34,182 nt of DNA from Lachnospiraceae bacterium (GCA_024698345.1 JAILRH010000007.1:1-34182), one strand, 5' to 3'; shown: positions 26,030-33,647, counted from the first letter of the stretch. Numbers and translations are program-made. Notes: generated by a model from the sequence alone, not told the origin.

Positions 26030-27148
26030 CTATTCTGAAATTTCTACACCTGTAGATTTCTGTACAATACAGATATTTGTCTTTCCCGGATTCAATACTA
26101 TATCTTCATTTGTTTCCGCATTAACATATTTTGTCTGCCCTGAAGCTTTTTTATCTTTGCTCCATTTAATCTTAATGGCATTTCCGTTTGTGATATAGTA
26201 ACCTTCACCACTTCCTGTCACAGTCATATCAATACTTTTTCCATCAGGATATAAAGTTGCATCAACAAACTGAATAATAATATTCTTAAATGCGAGCTGA
26301 TGTCCTGTAAGATTATCAATATGCTTATTTCCAAGCTGTGATCTGAGATAATTTCCTGAAGACTTGTCATACTGGAATACAGGATGATTGTGTGGATATG
26401 CAATCTCAACAGTCTTAGCTGCCGTACCTTCATCTAATGTTACCGGTGAATCTTTATCTGCGAACTGGAAATGTCCCTGATATCCGTCTTTGTATTTTCT
26501 TCTGTATTTGAGAGCTTTTATAGCACCGTCAATTCCCTTTGTATTAATAAATGTGTTATGAGGAGCAACTCTGTCAGATGTCTGGAAATAGAAACTTGGT
26601 GCATTGTAAGCGCTAACATTGTCTATTTTATCTGATTTAAGGAAATCAACTGCATATTTTGACTGACCAAAGTGACAGTAAATAGCATCCCACTCTAAAG
26701 CAAAATAACAATAATAGATTCGACAGCTTCTGATTGATCCAATCTGTTTCAGTTTGCTGTAATCATCAAAAATAGCCATAAGTCTTGTGATTCCGCCTTC
26801 AACAGGGCACTCATAAATAACTCCTGCTTTTTCAATTCCTGACTGCGGAAGTGAATCAGAAATGTTATTAATCATAACTGCAACCGGTCTTCTGTTTGCA
26901 ATCTTTTCATCAACCGGCTCACCTGTAAGCTTACTGCTTGGGAGATTAACTTCTTCTGCAACTGTTGTTTCTTCTACTGTTGTTGTTTCTTCCACGGTTG
27001 TTGTTGGTGTCTCTTTCTCAGGTTCAATAGTTTCCTTTTTGTTCATTACTACTGCGGCAATTATAATTCCAATTATAAGCACTACAGCAACTGCTCCACC
27101 AATAACCTGAACCTTATGTTCCTTACAAAAATTAATTAATTTGTCCAT
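26030..27148 (-). CDS. DUF3048 domain protein, membrane-anchored
   Basis: The 372-residue product has an N-terminal membrane helix (about 13-34), a Thr/Glu/Pro-rich extracellular linker with repeated TTVEE units (about 40-66) and then a DUF3048 domain: RRPVAVMINNISDSLPQSGIEKAGVIYE, GGITRLMAIF and IGSIRSCRIYY. In the C-terminal part are SSGNYLRSQLG and KIKWSKDKK. Bacillus YerB belongs to this family but is a lipoprotein; here no lipobox cysteine is seen and the helix looks like a permanent anchor. Function is unknown. An in-frame start at 27208 would overlap ybeY; GAGGT 9 nt before the ATG at 27148 decides for that start. Confidence 0.87.
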   Translation of the reverse strand: MDKLINFCKEHKVQVIGGAVAVVLIIGIIIAAVVMNKKETIEPEKETPTTTVEETTTVEETTVAEEVNLPSSKLTGEPVDEKIANRRPVAVMINNISDSLPQSGIEKAGVIYECPVEGGITRLMAIFDDYSKLKQIGSIRSCRIYYCYFALEWDAIYCHFGQSKYAVDFLKSDKIDNVSAYNAPSFYFQTSDRVAPHNTFINTKGIDGAIKALKYRRKYKDGYQGHFQFADKDSPVTLDEGTAAKTVEIAYPHNHPVFQYDKSSGNYLRSQLGNKHIDNLTGHQLAFKNIIIQFVDATLYPDGKSIDMTVTGSGEGYYITNGNAIKIKWSKDKKASGQTKYVNAETNEDIVLNPGKTNICIVQKSTGVEISE

Positions 27149-27176
27149 TTTAAATATACCTCTTTCTGTTCGTTTT

Positions 27177-27677
27177 TTATGCTTCTCTGGTAATTCCAAG
27201 TCGCTCAAGTATCTCTTCCTGCTTCTGTTCCATAATCACACGTTCATCTTCTTCCATATGATCATATCCAAATAAATGAAGCATACTGTGAGCAACCAAA
27301 AATGCTAGTTCCCTTTTTGTTGAATGATTATAATCCTCAGCCTGTGAAACAACCTTATCTAAGGAAATAACAATATCTCCAAGTATCAGTTCTCCCGAAT
27401 CAGGATTGAAGTTAGAAAAGTCATCCTCCACTCCTTTAAAATCCGCCGGTGTTTCATATTCAAGCATAGGAAAAGACAAGACATCCGTAGGTCTGTCAAT
27501 TTCTCTCTGTTCAGCGTTGAGTTCTCTGATGTTCTCATTGTCAGTCAAAGTTACACACACTTCAACTTCATATGGGCAGTCAACGTAGGAAACAGCCTCA
27601 TTCACAACATCTTCAATGACTTGTCTCTTATCAAAAGGAAACTCTATGTCATATTCTTTTTCAATAAATACTGTCAT
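27177..27677 (-). CDS. ybeY: Endoribonuclease YbeY
   Basis: YbeY is a metal-dependent RNase needed for 16S rRNA 3'-end maturation and 70S ribosome quality control. The 166-residue product has the single-zinc motif H-x3-H-x5-H in HSMLHLFGYDH, the conserved LNAEQREIDRPTDVLSFPM and LGDIVISLDKV. Start ATG at 27677 has AAAGGA 8 nt upstream. It follows phoH by 120 bp of AT-rich DNA in which no hairpin or clear promoter was seen. The phoH-ybeY pairing is one of the best conserved bacterial gene orders and supports both calls. Confidence 0.95.
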   Translation of the reverse strand: MTVFIEKEYDIEFPFDKRQVIEDVVNEAVSYVDCPYEVEVCVTLTDNENIRELNAEQREIDRPTDVLSFPMLEYETPADFKGVEDDFSNFNPDSGELILGDIVISLDKVVSQAEDYNHSTKRELAFLVAHSMLHLFGYDHMEEDERVIMEQKQEEILERLGITREA

Positions 27678-27797
27678 ACCTGATTTCCTTTAATATTCCT
27701 TTCGTTTTATTATTTAATATGCTTTTTGCCAATTATTTTTTTGCATTTAATTGTTTATTTAAAGCAACACTTTTTTTGTCTTAACCTATTCGTTATT

Positions 27798-28811
27798 TTA
27801 ATTATTCTTTTGTTTTGAATCAGTCTTCTTTTTAGAATTAATCTTCTTGTCATTTATCTTTCGGTCGTAATCTTCGTAAGCTTTTACAATCTTTTGAACA
27901 AGTGGATGTCTTACGACATCATTGTTATCGAGATAAATAAATCCAATATCATCAACCTTTTCCAATACCTTTATTGCAACATCAAGTCCCGAAACAACAT
28001 TGGCAGGAAGATCCTTCTGAGTCTTATCTCCCGTAATAATAACCTTTGAGCCAAAACCGATACGTGTAAGAAACATCTTCATCTGCGCCGGCGTAGTATT
28101 CTGTGCTTCATCCAAAATGATAAATGCATTATCAAGAGTTCTTCCTCTCATGTAAGCAAGTGGTGCAACTTCAATAATTCCTTTTTCGGAATTGTGAATA
28201 AAACTGTCAGCTCCCATAATCTGATACAGTGCATCATAGAGCGGTCTCAGATAAGGGTCAACTTTGCTCTGAAGGTCTCCCGGCAAAAATCCAAGATTCT
28301 CACCTGCTTCAATTGCAGGCCTTGTAAGAATAATCTTTGCCACTTCATTATTCTTTAGAGCTGTAACCGCCATCGCCATGGCAAGATATGTCTTTCCTGT
28401 ACCGGCAGGCCCGACACCAAATACAATCATCTTATCTCTGATGCTGTCAACATATCTTTTCTGTCCTATGGTCTTTGGCTTTACCGGTTTGCCCATGGAT
28501 GTTCTGCATATAATATCATTGTCAAGTTCTACCAAAGCATCTTCCTTATCATCAAAAGAAAGTGATATGGCATAATCAACATTCTGTTCCGTGATTTCAT
28601 TTCCTCTTTTGGACAATTCAATTAGCTGCTCAAATACTTTTCTCGCCCTTACTGCAGCCTTATCTCCTCCAATTATCTTCAACTCTGAATCTCTCGAGAT
28701 AATCGTGACATGTAATGTGCGTTCAATCTTCTTGATGTATGCGTCAAACTGCCCAAAAACATTCTGCTGATGTTCTGTGGGAATGTCTATAATATTTTCA
28801 ATTATGCTCAT
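27798..28811 (-). CDS. phoH: PhoH-family ATPase
   Basis: The 337-residue product has an N-terminal KH-like region (about 20-75) and a PhoH ATPase core: Walker A GPAGTGKTYLAMAMAV, LTRPAIEAGENLGFLPGDL, the Walker B segment IILDEAQNTTPAQMKMFLTRIG, and ITGDKTQKDLP. It is of the PhoL/YbeZ type, which acts with YbeY in RNA metabolism. The last 20 residues are Lys/Asn/Asp-rich and poorly conserved. The ATG at 28811 lies inside the 3' end of the YqfD-like gene (14-bp overlap) and has only a weak AAGGG upstream, suggesting translational coupling to it. Confidence 0.93.
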   Translation of the reverse strand: MSIIENIIDIPTEHQQNVFGQFDAYIKKIERTLHVTIISRDSELKIIGGDKAAVRARKVFEQLIELSKRGNEITEQNVDYAISLSFDDKEDALVELDNDIICRTSMGKPVKPKTIGQKRYVDSIRDKMIVFGVGPAGTGKTYLAMAMAVTALKNNEVAKIILTRPAIEAGENLGFLPGDLQSKVDPYLRPLYDALYQIMGADSFIHNSEKGIIEVAPLAYMRGRTLDNAFIILDEAQNTTPAQMKMFLTRIGFGSKVIITGDKTQKDLPANVVSGLDVAIKVLEKVDDIGFIYLDNNDVVRHPLVQKIVKAYEDYDRKINDKKINSKKKTDSKQKNN

Positions 28812-29292
28812 TTGACGTAGTAGTCCCTTCTGTGTTATTTATTTTCTGTATTTTATTGATGGGTTCAAGAACCGTTATCGTTCCCTTTATCGAACAATCG
28901 GACTTACCCACGTATATATTAACACTTTTTTGCAAAATCTGCATCCTTTTTTCTTTCATCCCCTTTAAAATATCATCGACTTTCTCATTCGCAATTTTTT
29001 TAGTCTCACTATCCGACAACATTTCATTTTTTTCATCAAATATGATTTTCTTTTTATATCCAAGATATATTGGAATATAAAATGTTCCCCAAAACTTAAT
29101 CGGTTGTTTTTTAGAAATAATATACTCGCCTTTTTTTATCTTTTCTCCCATAACAGTTTTTGAATTAAGTGAAATATAATAGATTCCTTTTCCACTTTTA
29201 ATCACATTTCTTTTCAAATCTTTAAACAAATATTCTGCATTATCACAATCAACATAAAGATATACATATGAATTAAGCAAAAATAATTCCAT
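28798..29292 (-). CDS. Short protein resembling the C-terminal part of sporulation protein YqfD
   Basis: The 164-residue product reads as strand-rich, with KTVMGEKIKKGEYIISKKQ, then KFWGTFYIPIYLGYKKK and a helix EKVDDILKGMKEKRMQILQKSVNIYVG. This matches the order of elements in the C-terminal part of YqfD, the gene that normally precedes phoH in Firmicutes. Full-length YqfD is about 400 residues with an N-terminal domain and a membrane helix; neither is present here. The ATG at 29292 has a good GGGAG 6 nt upstream, so it appears to be translated rather than being a decayed fragment. The identification is by position and pattern and is uncertain. Confidence 0.5.
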   Translation of the reverse strand: MELFLLNSYVYLYVDCDNAEYLFKDLKRNVIKSGKGIYYISLNSKTVMGEKIKKGEYIISKKQPIKFWGTFYIPIYLGYKKKIIFDEKNEMLSDSETKKIANEKVDDILKGMKEKRMQILQKSVNIYVGKSDCSIKGTITVLEPINKIQKINNTEGTTTSNEHN

Positions 29293-29326
29293 TTATTTCT
29301 CCCGTAATTTTCATTTCGTTGTAATC

Positions 29327-29355
29327 ATAATATTCTATTTCCAATTTCCGACCAA
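29327..29355 (-). promoter_or_regulatory. Candidate promoter of the YqfD-like/phoH unit
   Basis: TTGGTC (complement of 29350-29355), a 17-nt spacer and TATTAT (complement of 29327-29332) lie 35 nt before the start at 29292 and downstream of the rpsU terminator. The -10 is good, the -35 weak. Confidence 0.35.
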
Positions 29356-29431
29356 TAATGCAGATAATCTTATTTTTACAGACACTAGTTTAATACTAAT
29401 ATATTAATATTTTCAGAAAATATGAATACAC

Positions 29432-29470
29432 TAAAAGAACCGATGCATATAACACACATCGGTTCTTTTA
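29432..29470 (-). terminator. Intrinsic terminator after rpsU
   Basis: A perfect 14-bp stem (TAAAAGAACCGATG at 29432-29445 with its complement at 29457-29470) and an 11-nt loop, with A/T-rich outer arms giving T-runs in both directions. It starts 30 nt after the rpsU stop. Confidence 0.88.
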
Positions 29471-29499
29471 TAAGTAATTAATATAAGAATAATCTTATA

Positions 29500-29676
29500 T
29501 TAGTTATATTTGCGCTTTCTAGCAGCTTCTGATTTCTTTTTACGCTTAACGCTTGGTTTTTCGTAATGTTCTCTTTTACGAATTTCCTGCTGAATTCCAG
29601 CCTTTGCGCAATTTCTCTTGAATCTACGTAAAGCGCTGTCGATTGATTCGTTTTCTTTTACGATTACACTAGACAT
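29500..29676 (-). CDS. rpsU: Ribosomal protein bS21
   Basis: The 58-residue product is bS21, a small basic protein of the 30S subunit near the mRNA channel and 16S rRNA 3' end, involved in initiation. It begins [20 protein letters not shown], contains [19 protein letters not shown] and ends in a Lys/Arg-rich tail ([17 protein letters not shown]), all typical. The ATG at 29676 has AGGAG 5-6 nt upstream, within a purine stretch that contains two further GGAGG-like elements. The gene is a single transcription unit: it has its own promoter and a strong terminator. Confidence 0.97.
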   Translation of the reverse strand: MSSVIVKENESIDSALRRFKRNCAKAGIQQEIRKREHYEKPSVKRKKKSEAARKRKYN

Positions 29677-29707
29677 TGTCTCTCCTAACCTCCCTCCAGT
29701 TATGGAA

Positions 29708-29727
29708 TTCCCAAATCAAATTGGGAG
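29708..29727 (-). promoter_or_regulatory. Hairpin in the rpsU leader
   Basis: TCCCAA and TTGGGA (29709-29714 and 29721-29726) can pair over a 6-nt loop in the 5' leader, about 30 nt before the rpsU start and just upstream of the purine-rich SD stretch. Whether it regulates rpsU is unknown. Confidence 0.4.
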
Positions 29728-29760
29728 TAATCGTTGTAAGCATTGCTCACACCAAGATAT

Positions 29761-29788
29761 ATTATACCATATTTTTCTACTTCGTCAA
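29761..29788 (-). promoter_or_regulatory. rpsU promoter
   Basis: TTGACG (complement of 29783-29788), a 16-nt spacer and a perfect TATAAT (complement of 29761-29766). This is the strongest promoter in the window and predicts a leader of about 75-80 nt. Confidence 0.82.
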
Positions 29789-29858
29789 CACAATTAAAAC
29801 AAATTCTTTACACATTTTTGCATTGCCGCTTCTTATGTTTGTTTTTTTAATGATAATT

Positions 29859-30119
29859 CTATGATATAAACATTATTTCTATGTCGTTTTCTATCTCATT
29901 ACACATTTCTTCCAGTGACTCCATATACTTTTCTATAGAATCATATGCATCGGCACAATTAACAAAATGAATACTCGTCCCTGCCGGCATATCCTCTAAT
30001 ACATCGTATAATGCGTCAAGATTTTCTCCATAATACGATGGTAACTCAAGGGCTTCCTTAATTGCTTCATGAAGATCATAAACAGAAGCAACATTCTTCA
30101 AATCAATACTGTACTCCAT
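29859..30119 (-). CDS. Barstar-family ribonuclease inhibitor
   Basis: Barstar binds barnase tightly in the cytoplasm and blocks its active site. The 86-residue product has the inhibitory helix with the same numbering as Bacillus amyloliquefaciens barstar: Y29, Y30, N33, D35 and D39 in YYGENLDALYD (W38 is Tyr here). Length and fold pattern fit. The start is 2 nt after the barnase-type gene stop and its AAGGAG lies inside the last codons of that gene, so toxin and inhibitor should be co-translated from one mRNA. No clear terminator separates it from the rpsU promoter. Confidence 0.93.
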   Translation of the reverse strand: MEYSIDLKNVASVYDLHEAIKEALELPSYYGENLDALYDVLEDMPAGTSIHFVNCADAYDSIEKYMESLEEMCNEIENDIEIMFIS

Positions 30120-30121
30120 AA

Positions 30122-30763
30122 TTAATTGTCTCCTTCAAATAATATTGTAAATGACTTATAATGATCATCTGTAAAATAAATATATCCGTCATTTGAATAT
30201 ATTATCCTTTTTGCCCCCCTGTTTTTCGCACCCAAAGTATCTACATCACATTCATAATATGTCCTTCCTTTTTTAACCGGAAGTTGTTTTTCATAATTAC
30301 CGAATCTGTCACCTCCGATACACATTCCTTTGGCGAACTTTTCAAGTGAACCTCCGTTCCAGCCAAGCGCTCTAGCCTCCTTTTTTGTCATAAAATTCTT
30401 AGGAAGTTTATTGTATGTATGAATATATAATGCAATTTCATCTTTCGATGAATATACTCCATTTTCATCGAGAATGATATCCGCACTATCTTCGATATTA
30501 TTATCAGTTGTCGTAATATCTTCTTTTTCATTCTCGGTTTCATTTATTTGTGCGGCCTTATTATCAGATTCTTTATCATCCTCAGCACTACTATCAGAAC
30601 TATCTTCATTTTTTTCAATTGTTGACAATTCTTCTGTCATTCTATTCTGAGACTGGTTACTATTTTGAACAGTTATATTTTCACATCCCCAAAGAGTAGT
30701 AACAGACATAATAATCAACATCAGCAATCCAATTATTACTTTTTTATAATTCATTTTATTCAT
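30122..30763 (-). CDS. Lipoprotein-anchored barnase-type ribonuclease
   Basis: The 213-residue product has a signal peptide ending in a lipobox-like LWGC (Cys27), a polar Ser/Asp/Glu/Asn linker (about 28-100) and a barnase domain (about 103-210). Residues corresponding to barnase K27, E73, R83, R87 and H102 are K127, E171, R182, R186 and H201, so the catalytic set is complete. Conserved landmarks are YNKLPKNFMTKKEARALGW, IGGDRFGN and DDHYKSFTI. If lipidated, the RNase is tethered outside the membrane rather than released. The upstream SD (GGAT) is weak, which may keep expression low. The barstar gene follows immediately. An ATG three codons in is an alternative start. Confidence 0.9.
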   Translation of the reverse strand: MNKMNYKKVIIGLLMLIIMSVTTLWGCENITVQNSNQSQNRMTEELSTIEKNEDSSDSSAEDDKESDNKAAQINETENEKEDITTTDNNIEDSADIILDENGVYSSKDEIALYIHTYNKLPKNFMTKKEARALGWNGGSLEKFAKGMCIGGDRFGNYEKQLPVKKGRTYYECDVDTLGAKNRGAKRIIYSNDGYIYFTDDHYKSFTILFEGDN

Positions 30764-30830
30764 GGTGATCGATATCCTTTTATATTTACTTTTATATTTA
30801 TTTATATTTACACATATTCATATATGTTTT
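30764..30830. other. AT-rich spacer before the barnase gene
   Basis: The 67-bp gap is almost pure A/T with AAATATAAATAAATAT-like runs on the minus strand and a small ACATAT/ATATGT palindrome. No confident promoter or terminator is visible, so the barnase pair may be read from the PAS-CPBP promoter. Confidence 0.4.
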
Positions 30831-31856
30831 TTAGAAAAACAATGCCATTGCAAGGTACCCTATTGACCAATGTAGAATCACACATCCCCATATATTTTTT
30901 TGAATCTCAAATACACTTCCAAGCAAAATGCTTAAAGCGAAGGCTCCCATCATAAACGGAAATCCAAATGGCAGATGCATTAGCGTGAACAGAATTGAAG
31001 ACAAAAACACATTGGATACACTTTGAAATCTGTTTCGCACAAGATAAGCAATAGATTTTTGAATAACTCCTCTTGATAAAAACTCTTGCAAAACAGCAAC
31101 AGCAATGTACGTTACCGCTCCGTTAACAGAGCCACCAATAAAATGACTTTTAAGCGGATGCCCCGTAGCCCACAATATTGCATTTAGTCCAAACATAAGA
31201 CCACAGATTACCAATGCAAAAGGAACAACTTCTTTCAGGGTTTTGAGAAGAGTCTTTGGCATGACAAAACAGCCAATATCTTTTAGGGAAAAACCTGTAA
31301 AAAACAAAATCTGCAAAAACAATATAAAAGCAATTCCCTCTATCATCCTTGTATACGTTGCTGTATTTAAATGTATCTTCAGCGTAAATTCAAACAAACT
31401 CCATGTAAAAAGATACAAACAGATAAATGTTATAAGACCCGTAAATGTAACAGCACTATCCTTTTGAAACTTTTGAAGTTTCTGAGTGGCGGTAACATCC
31501 TCAGCCATAATTATATATCCTTCTTTTTTTCCTTTTACAATAATCCTGTCAGTTTTTATAACCAGATGTTTCTTTTTTTCTCCATTATTATACACCACAC
31601 TGACATCTTCTGGATTTTCTTTGTTCTTATTAAGATTCTTCAAATATTTAATTAACTGTTTGTTGTCTCTGTTATCTTCCAGCTGATTTGCTAATTTCTC
31701 TTCAGTTGAGATTTCTTTTCCTTTGTTATAAAGATTATTAGCAGCATTATTACTGTAAACAACTCCATCATTTTCATCAATGAGCACAACAGCCTCATTC
31801 ATATTATCAAAAATAATTTCACTGTTTATTCCGAGATAATCAATCTTTTTATTCAT
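30831..31856 (-). CDS. PAS domain fused to a CPBP (CAAX protease-like) membrane domain
   Basis: The 341-residue product has an N-terminal PAS-like domain (about 10-122: IIFDNMNEAVVLIDENDGVVYSNNAA...YIIMAEDVTATQKLQ). Seven or eight membrane helices follow (about 137-340), forming a CPBP/Abi domain. The three CPBP motifs are recognisable but altered: motif 1 is Q257-E258-x3-R262 rather than EExxxR; motif 2 is F290-x3-H294; motif 3 is H329-x3-G333 rather than HxxxN. CPBP proteins are intramembrane proteases in CAAX processing, bacteriocin immunity and signalling. With Gln257 and Gly333 at positions that are catalytic in archaeal Rce1, proteolysis is doubtful. ATG at 31856 has AAGGTG upstream and a strong promoter at 31945-31972. 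Confidence 0.8.
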   Translation of the reverse strand: MNKKIDYLGINSEIIFDNMNEAVVLIDENDGVVYSNNAANNLYNKGKEISTEEKLANQLEDNRDNKQLIKYLKNLNKNKENPEDVSVVYNNGEKKKHLVIKTDRIIVKGKKEGYIIMAEDVTATQKLQKFQKDSAVTFTGLITFICLYLFTWSLFEFTLKIHLNTATYTRMIEGIAFILFLQILFFTGFSLKDIGCFVMPKTLLKTLKEVVPFALVICGLMFGLNAILWATGHPLKSHFIGGSVNGAVTYIAVAVLQEFLSRGVIQKSIAYLVRNRFQSVSNVFLSSILFTLMHLPFGFPFMMGAFALSILLGSVFEIQKNIWGCVILHWSIGYLAMALFF

Positions 31857-31892
31857 TGGTTACACCTTAAAAGAACATTTTTTTACAAAGAT

Positions 31893-31916
31893 AATAGCCG
31901 GAATAATCCGACTATT
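31893..31916 (-). promoter_or_regulatory. Hairpin in the leader of the PAS-CPBP gene
   Basis: AATAGTCGG and CCGGCTATT pair (9 bp, one G-U) over a 6-nt loop in the minus-strand RNA, between the promoter and the start codon. No T-tract follows directly, so it is more likely a leader structure than a terminator. Confidence 0.45.
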
Positions 31917-31944
31917 TTCTTCATACTTTCTTCACCGCTATATG

Positions 31945-31972
31945 ATTATATCATAAACGTCAATATTGTCAC
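31945..31972 (-). promoter_or_regulatory. Promoter of the PAS-CPBP gene
   Basis: GTGACA (complement of 31967-31972), a 16-nt spacer and a perfect TATAAT (complement of 31945-31950), about 90 nt before the start codon. Confidence 0.7.
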
Positions 31973-32012
31973 TTACTTTTTTCACAAAACTTTTTTTATT
32001 TGTATTTGGGAA

Positions 32013-32096
32013 ACCCAAATCAGCGAGATACGCGACAAAACTTAACAGATTTATCTGCGGATTCGAGCTGGCATTGCCAAAGACTGTTTTCATTAA
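32013..32096 (-). other. Structured region downstream of spoIVA
   Basis: No ORF. The minus strand has TGGCAATGCCA, CAGATAAATCTG and ATTTGGG-TTT-CCCAAAT (32014-32030) as successive small palindromes. The last could be the end of the spoIVA transcript, but it is followed by A-rich rather than T-rich sequence, so it is at best a weak terminator. Confidence 0.35.
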
Positions 32097-33566
32097 TCAA
32101 AGCAATATACATATCACTCCTCTGTTATGTTCATTTGTTATTTTTTCAACAGTTGTTTGAACTTTTTCCTGTGTATCATCAGTAAGTTTGCTAATTTTAG
32201 CATTGATTCCTTCCTCAACAATTTGTTCAATAGTCTTTCCGAAAATATTTGTATCCCAGATTCCCTCATCAGACTGAGCGTTATTTTTTATAAATCCAAC
32301 AAGATCTTCAGCCTGTTCTTTTGTCCCTATAATCGGTGCAATCTCCGTCATTACATTTGCTTTAATAAAATGCATAGACGGTGCAGTAGCATTTATTTTC
32401 ACACCGTATTTCCCTCCATTTTTTATCAGAGTCGGATCTTCGAGAACTATCTCTTCTTTTCCCGGCGTCACTATACCGTATCCTTTTTGCTTCACTTTAT
32501 AAATTGCATCATTAACCTTCTCATATGTCTGTTTCATAGAAGACAACTCTTTTATCATTTTCACCAGTTCATACTCATTATTTATTTGTGCACCTGTCAT
32601 CTCAGACAATGTATCATAATAATATCTGTCACTAATATTGTACTGTAGTCTTACCGTTCCTTCGGATAAATCAATATTTTTAACTTCAACTTCCTCAACA
32701 ATTTCTTCCGGATTTATTATTTTTAACAATTCAATATTTTTTATGCTATCCATTTCATCCAATATCTGTTTGCTCAAGTTATATATGTAATTTTTAATCG
32801 GATTATCTTCCGGTAATATTTCAATCCAGTTTGGAGTATTAAACCACACATCTACAATTTGAAATTCAAACAGTATTTTTTCTAATAACATTTTTATATC
32901 TGCTTCGGTCATAAGAAGACAATTCATTGCGATTGCCGTCACGCCATACTGATCCTCTATATCTCTTTTTATTTTCTGGCACCTTGCGGATGAAGGATTC
33001 GAGGAATTAACTACCACAACGAAAGGCTTTCCCAATTCCTTAAGTTCTTTTATCGTTCTTTCTTCCGGGCTCTGGTATGCCGTTCTGTCTATTTCTCCAA
33101 AACTTCCATCTGTAGTTATTACAATTCCAATTGTTGAATGTTCCTCTATTACTTTTTTTGTTCCGGTCTCAGCTGCTTTAGAAAAAGCTATCTCATAATC
33201 AAACCACGGTGTTTTAACTTTTCTCTCTTCTCCATTTTCGATAATCCCCTCTGCTCCATCAACTATATAGCCAACGCAGTCAATAAGTTTAAATTTAGCA
33301 TATACATCATTGCCAATATTTATTTCTGCTGCGTTTTGAGGAATAAACTTAGGTTCTGTCGTCATGATTGTTCTTCCTTTTGCAGACTGAGGCAATTCAT
33401 CCTCTCTTCTTACCGTCTCATTCTCATCGACAATATTCGGTATTACCATAATATCCATAAAGTTCTTTATAAATGTTGACTTTCCTGTTCTGACAGGACC
33501 TACAACACCAATGAATATTTCACCATTAGTCCTGTCATTTATATCATTATAAATATTAAAATCCAT
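32097..33566 (-). CDS. spoIVA: Stage IV sporulation protein A, spore-coat basement ATPase
   Basis: SpoIVA hydrolyses ATP to polymerise on the forespore surface and form the platform for the coat. The 489-residue product has the TRAFAC-type Walker A GPVRTGKST (about residues 20-28), the DCVGYIVDGAEG switch region, and a C-terminal helical domain ending in the family-typical GVICILL. Length is close to Bacillus SpoIVA (492). An in-frame start at 33593 exists, but AAAGGAG 7-8 nt before the ATG at 33566 and the MDFNIYNDI N-terminus fix the start. It strongly implies endospore formation. In Bacillus it is sigma-E dependent; a loose match (ATA, 16 nt, CATAACAT) exists upstream, not a confident call. 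Confidence 0.95.
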   Translation of the reverse strand: MDFNIYNDINDRTNGEIFIGVVGPVRTGKSTFIKNFMDIMVIPNIVDENETVRREDELPQSAKGRTIMTTEPKFIPQNAAEINIGNDVYAKFKLIDCVGYIVDGAEGIIENGEERKVKTPWFDYEIAFSKAAETGTKKVIEEHSTIGIVITTDGSFGEIDRTAYQSPEERTIKELKELGKPFVVVVNSSNPSSARCQKIKRDIEDQYGVTAIAMNCLLMTEADIKMLLEKILFEFQIVDVWFNTPNWIEILPEDNPIKNYIYNLSKQILDEMDSIKNIELLKIINPEEIVEEVEVKNIDLSEGTVRLQYNISDRYYYDTLSEMTGAQINNEYELVKMIKELSSMKQTYEKVNDAIYKVKQKGYGIVTPGKEEIVLEDPTLIKNGGKYGVKINATAPSMHFIKANVMTEIAPIIGTKEQAEDLVGFIKNNAQSDEGIWDTNIFGKTIEQIVEEGINAKISKLTDDTQEKVQTTVEKITNEHNRGVICILL

Positions 33567-33572
33567 AAAAAA

Positions 33573-33615
33573 ACTCCTTTGCATAATTCTCATAATAAAT
33601 GTTATGCAAAGAAGT
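33573..33615 (-). promoter_or_regulatory. Hairpin covering the spoIVA ribosome binding site
   Basis: In the minus-strand RNA ACUUCUUUGCAUAA pairs with UUAUGCAAAGGAGU (14 bp, one U-G) over a 15-nt loop. The 3' arm contains the whole AAAGGAG Shine-Dalgarno and is followed by a T-run and then the ATG. Confidence 0.55.
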
Positions 33616-33647
33616 CCCTTATTATTCTATTTGATTGTATATTATTT

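Noticed and set aside
27678..27797. Promoter or terminator between phoH and ybeY
   Set aside because: The gap is very AT-rich but no paired hexamers or stem stand out.
30800..30835. Plus-strand terminator (ACATAT/ATATGT followed by T-run)
   Set aside because: The stem is only six weak pairs and there is no rightward gene to terminate.
32127..32648. Plus-strand ORF of 173 codons
   Set aside because: It is antisense to spoIVA, rich in Phe/Ser/Ile/Cys as expected of a shadow frame, and matches no family.
33616..33647. Sigma-E promoter for spoIVA
   Set aside because: The best match has two mismatches in the -10 region; recorded only as a loose possibility in the gene entry.
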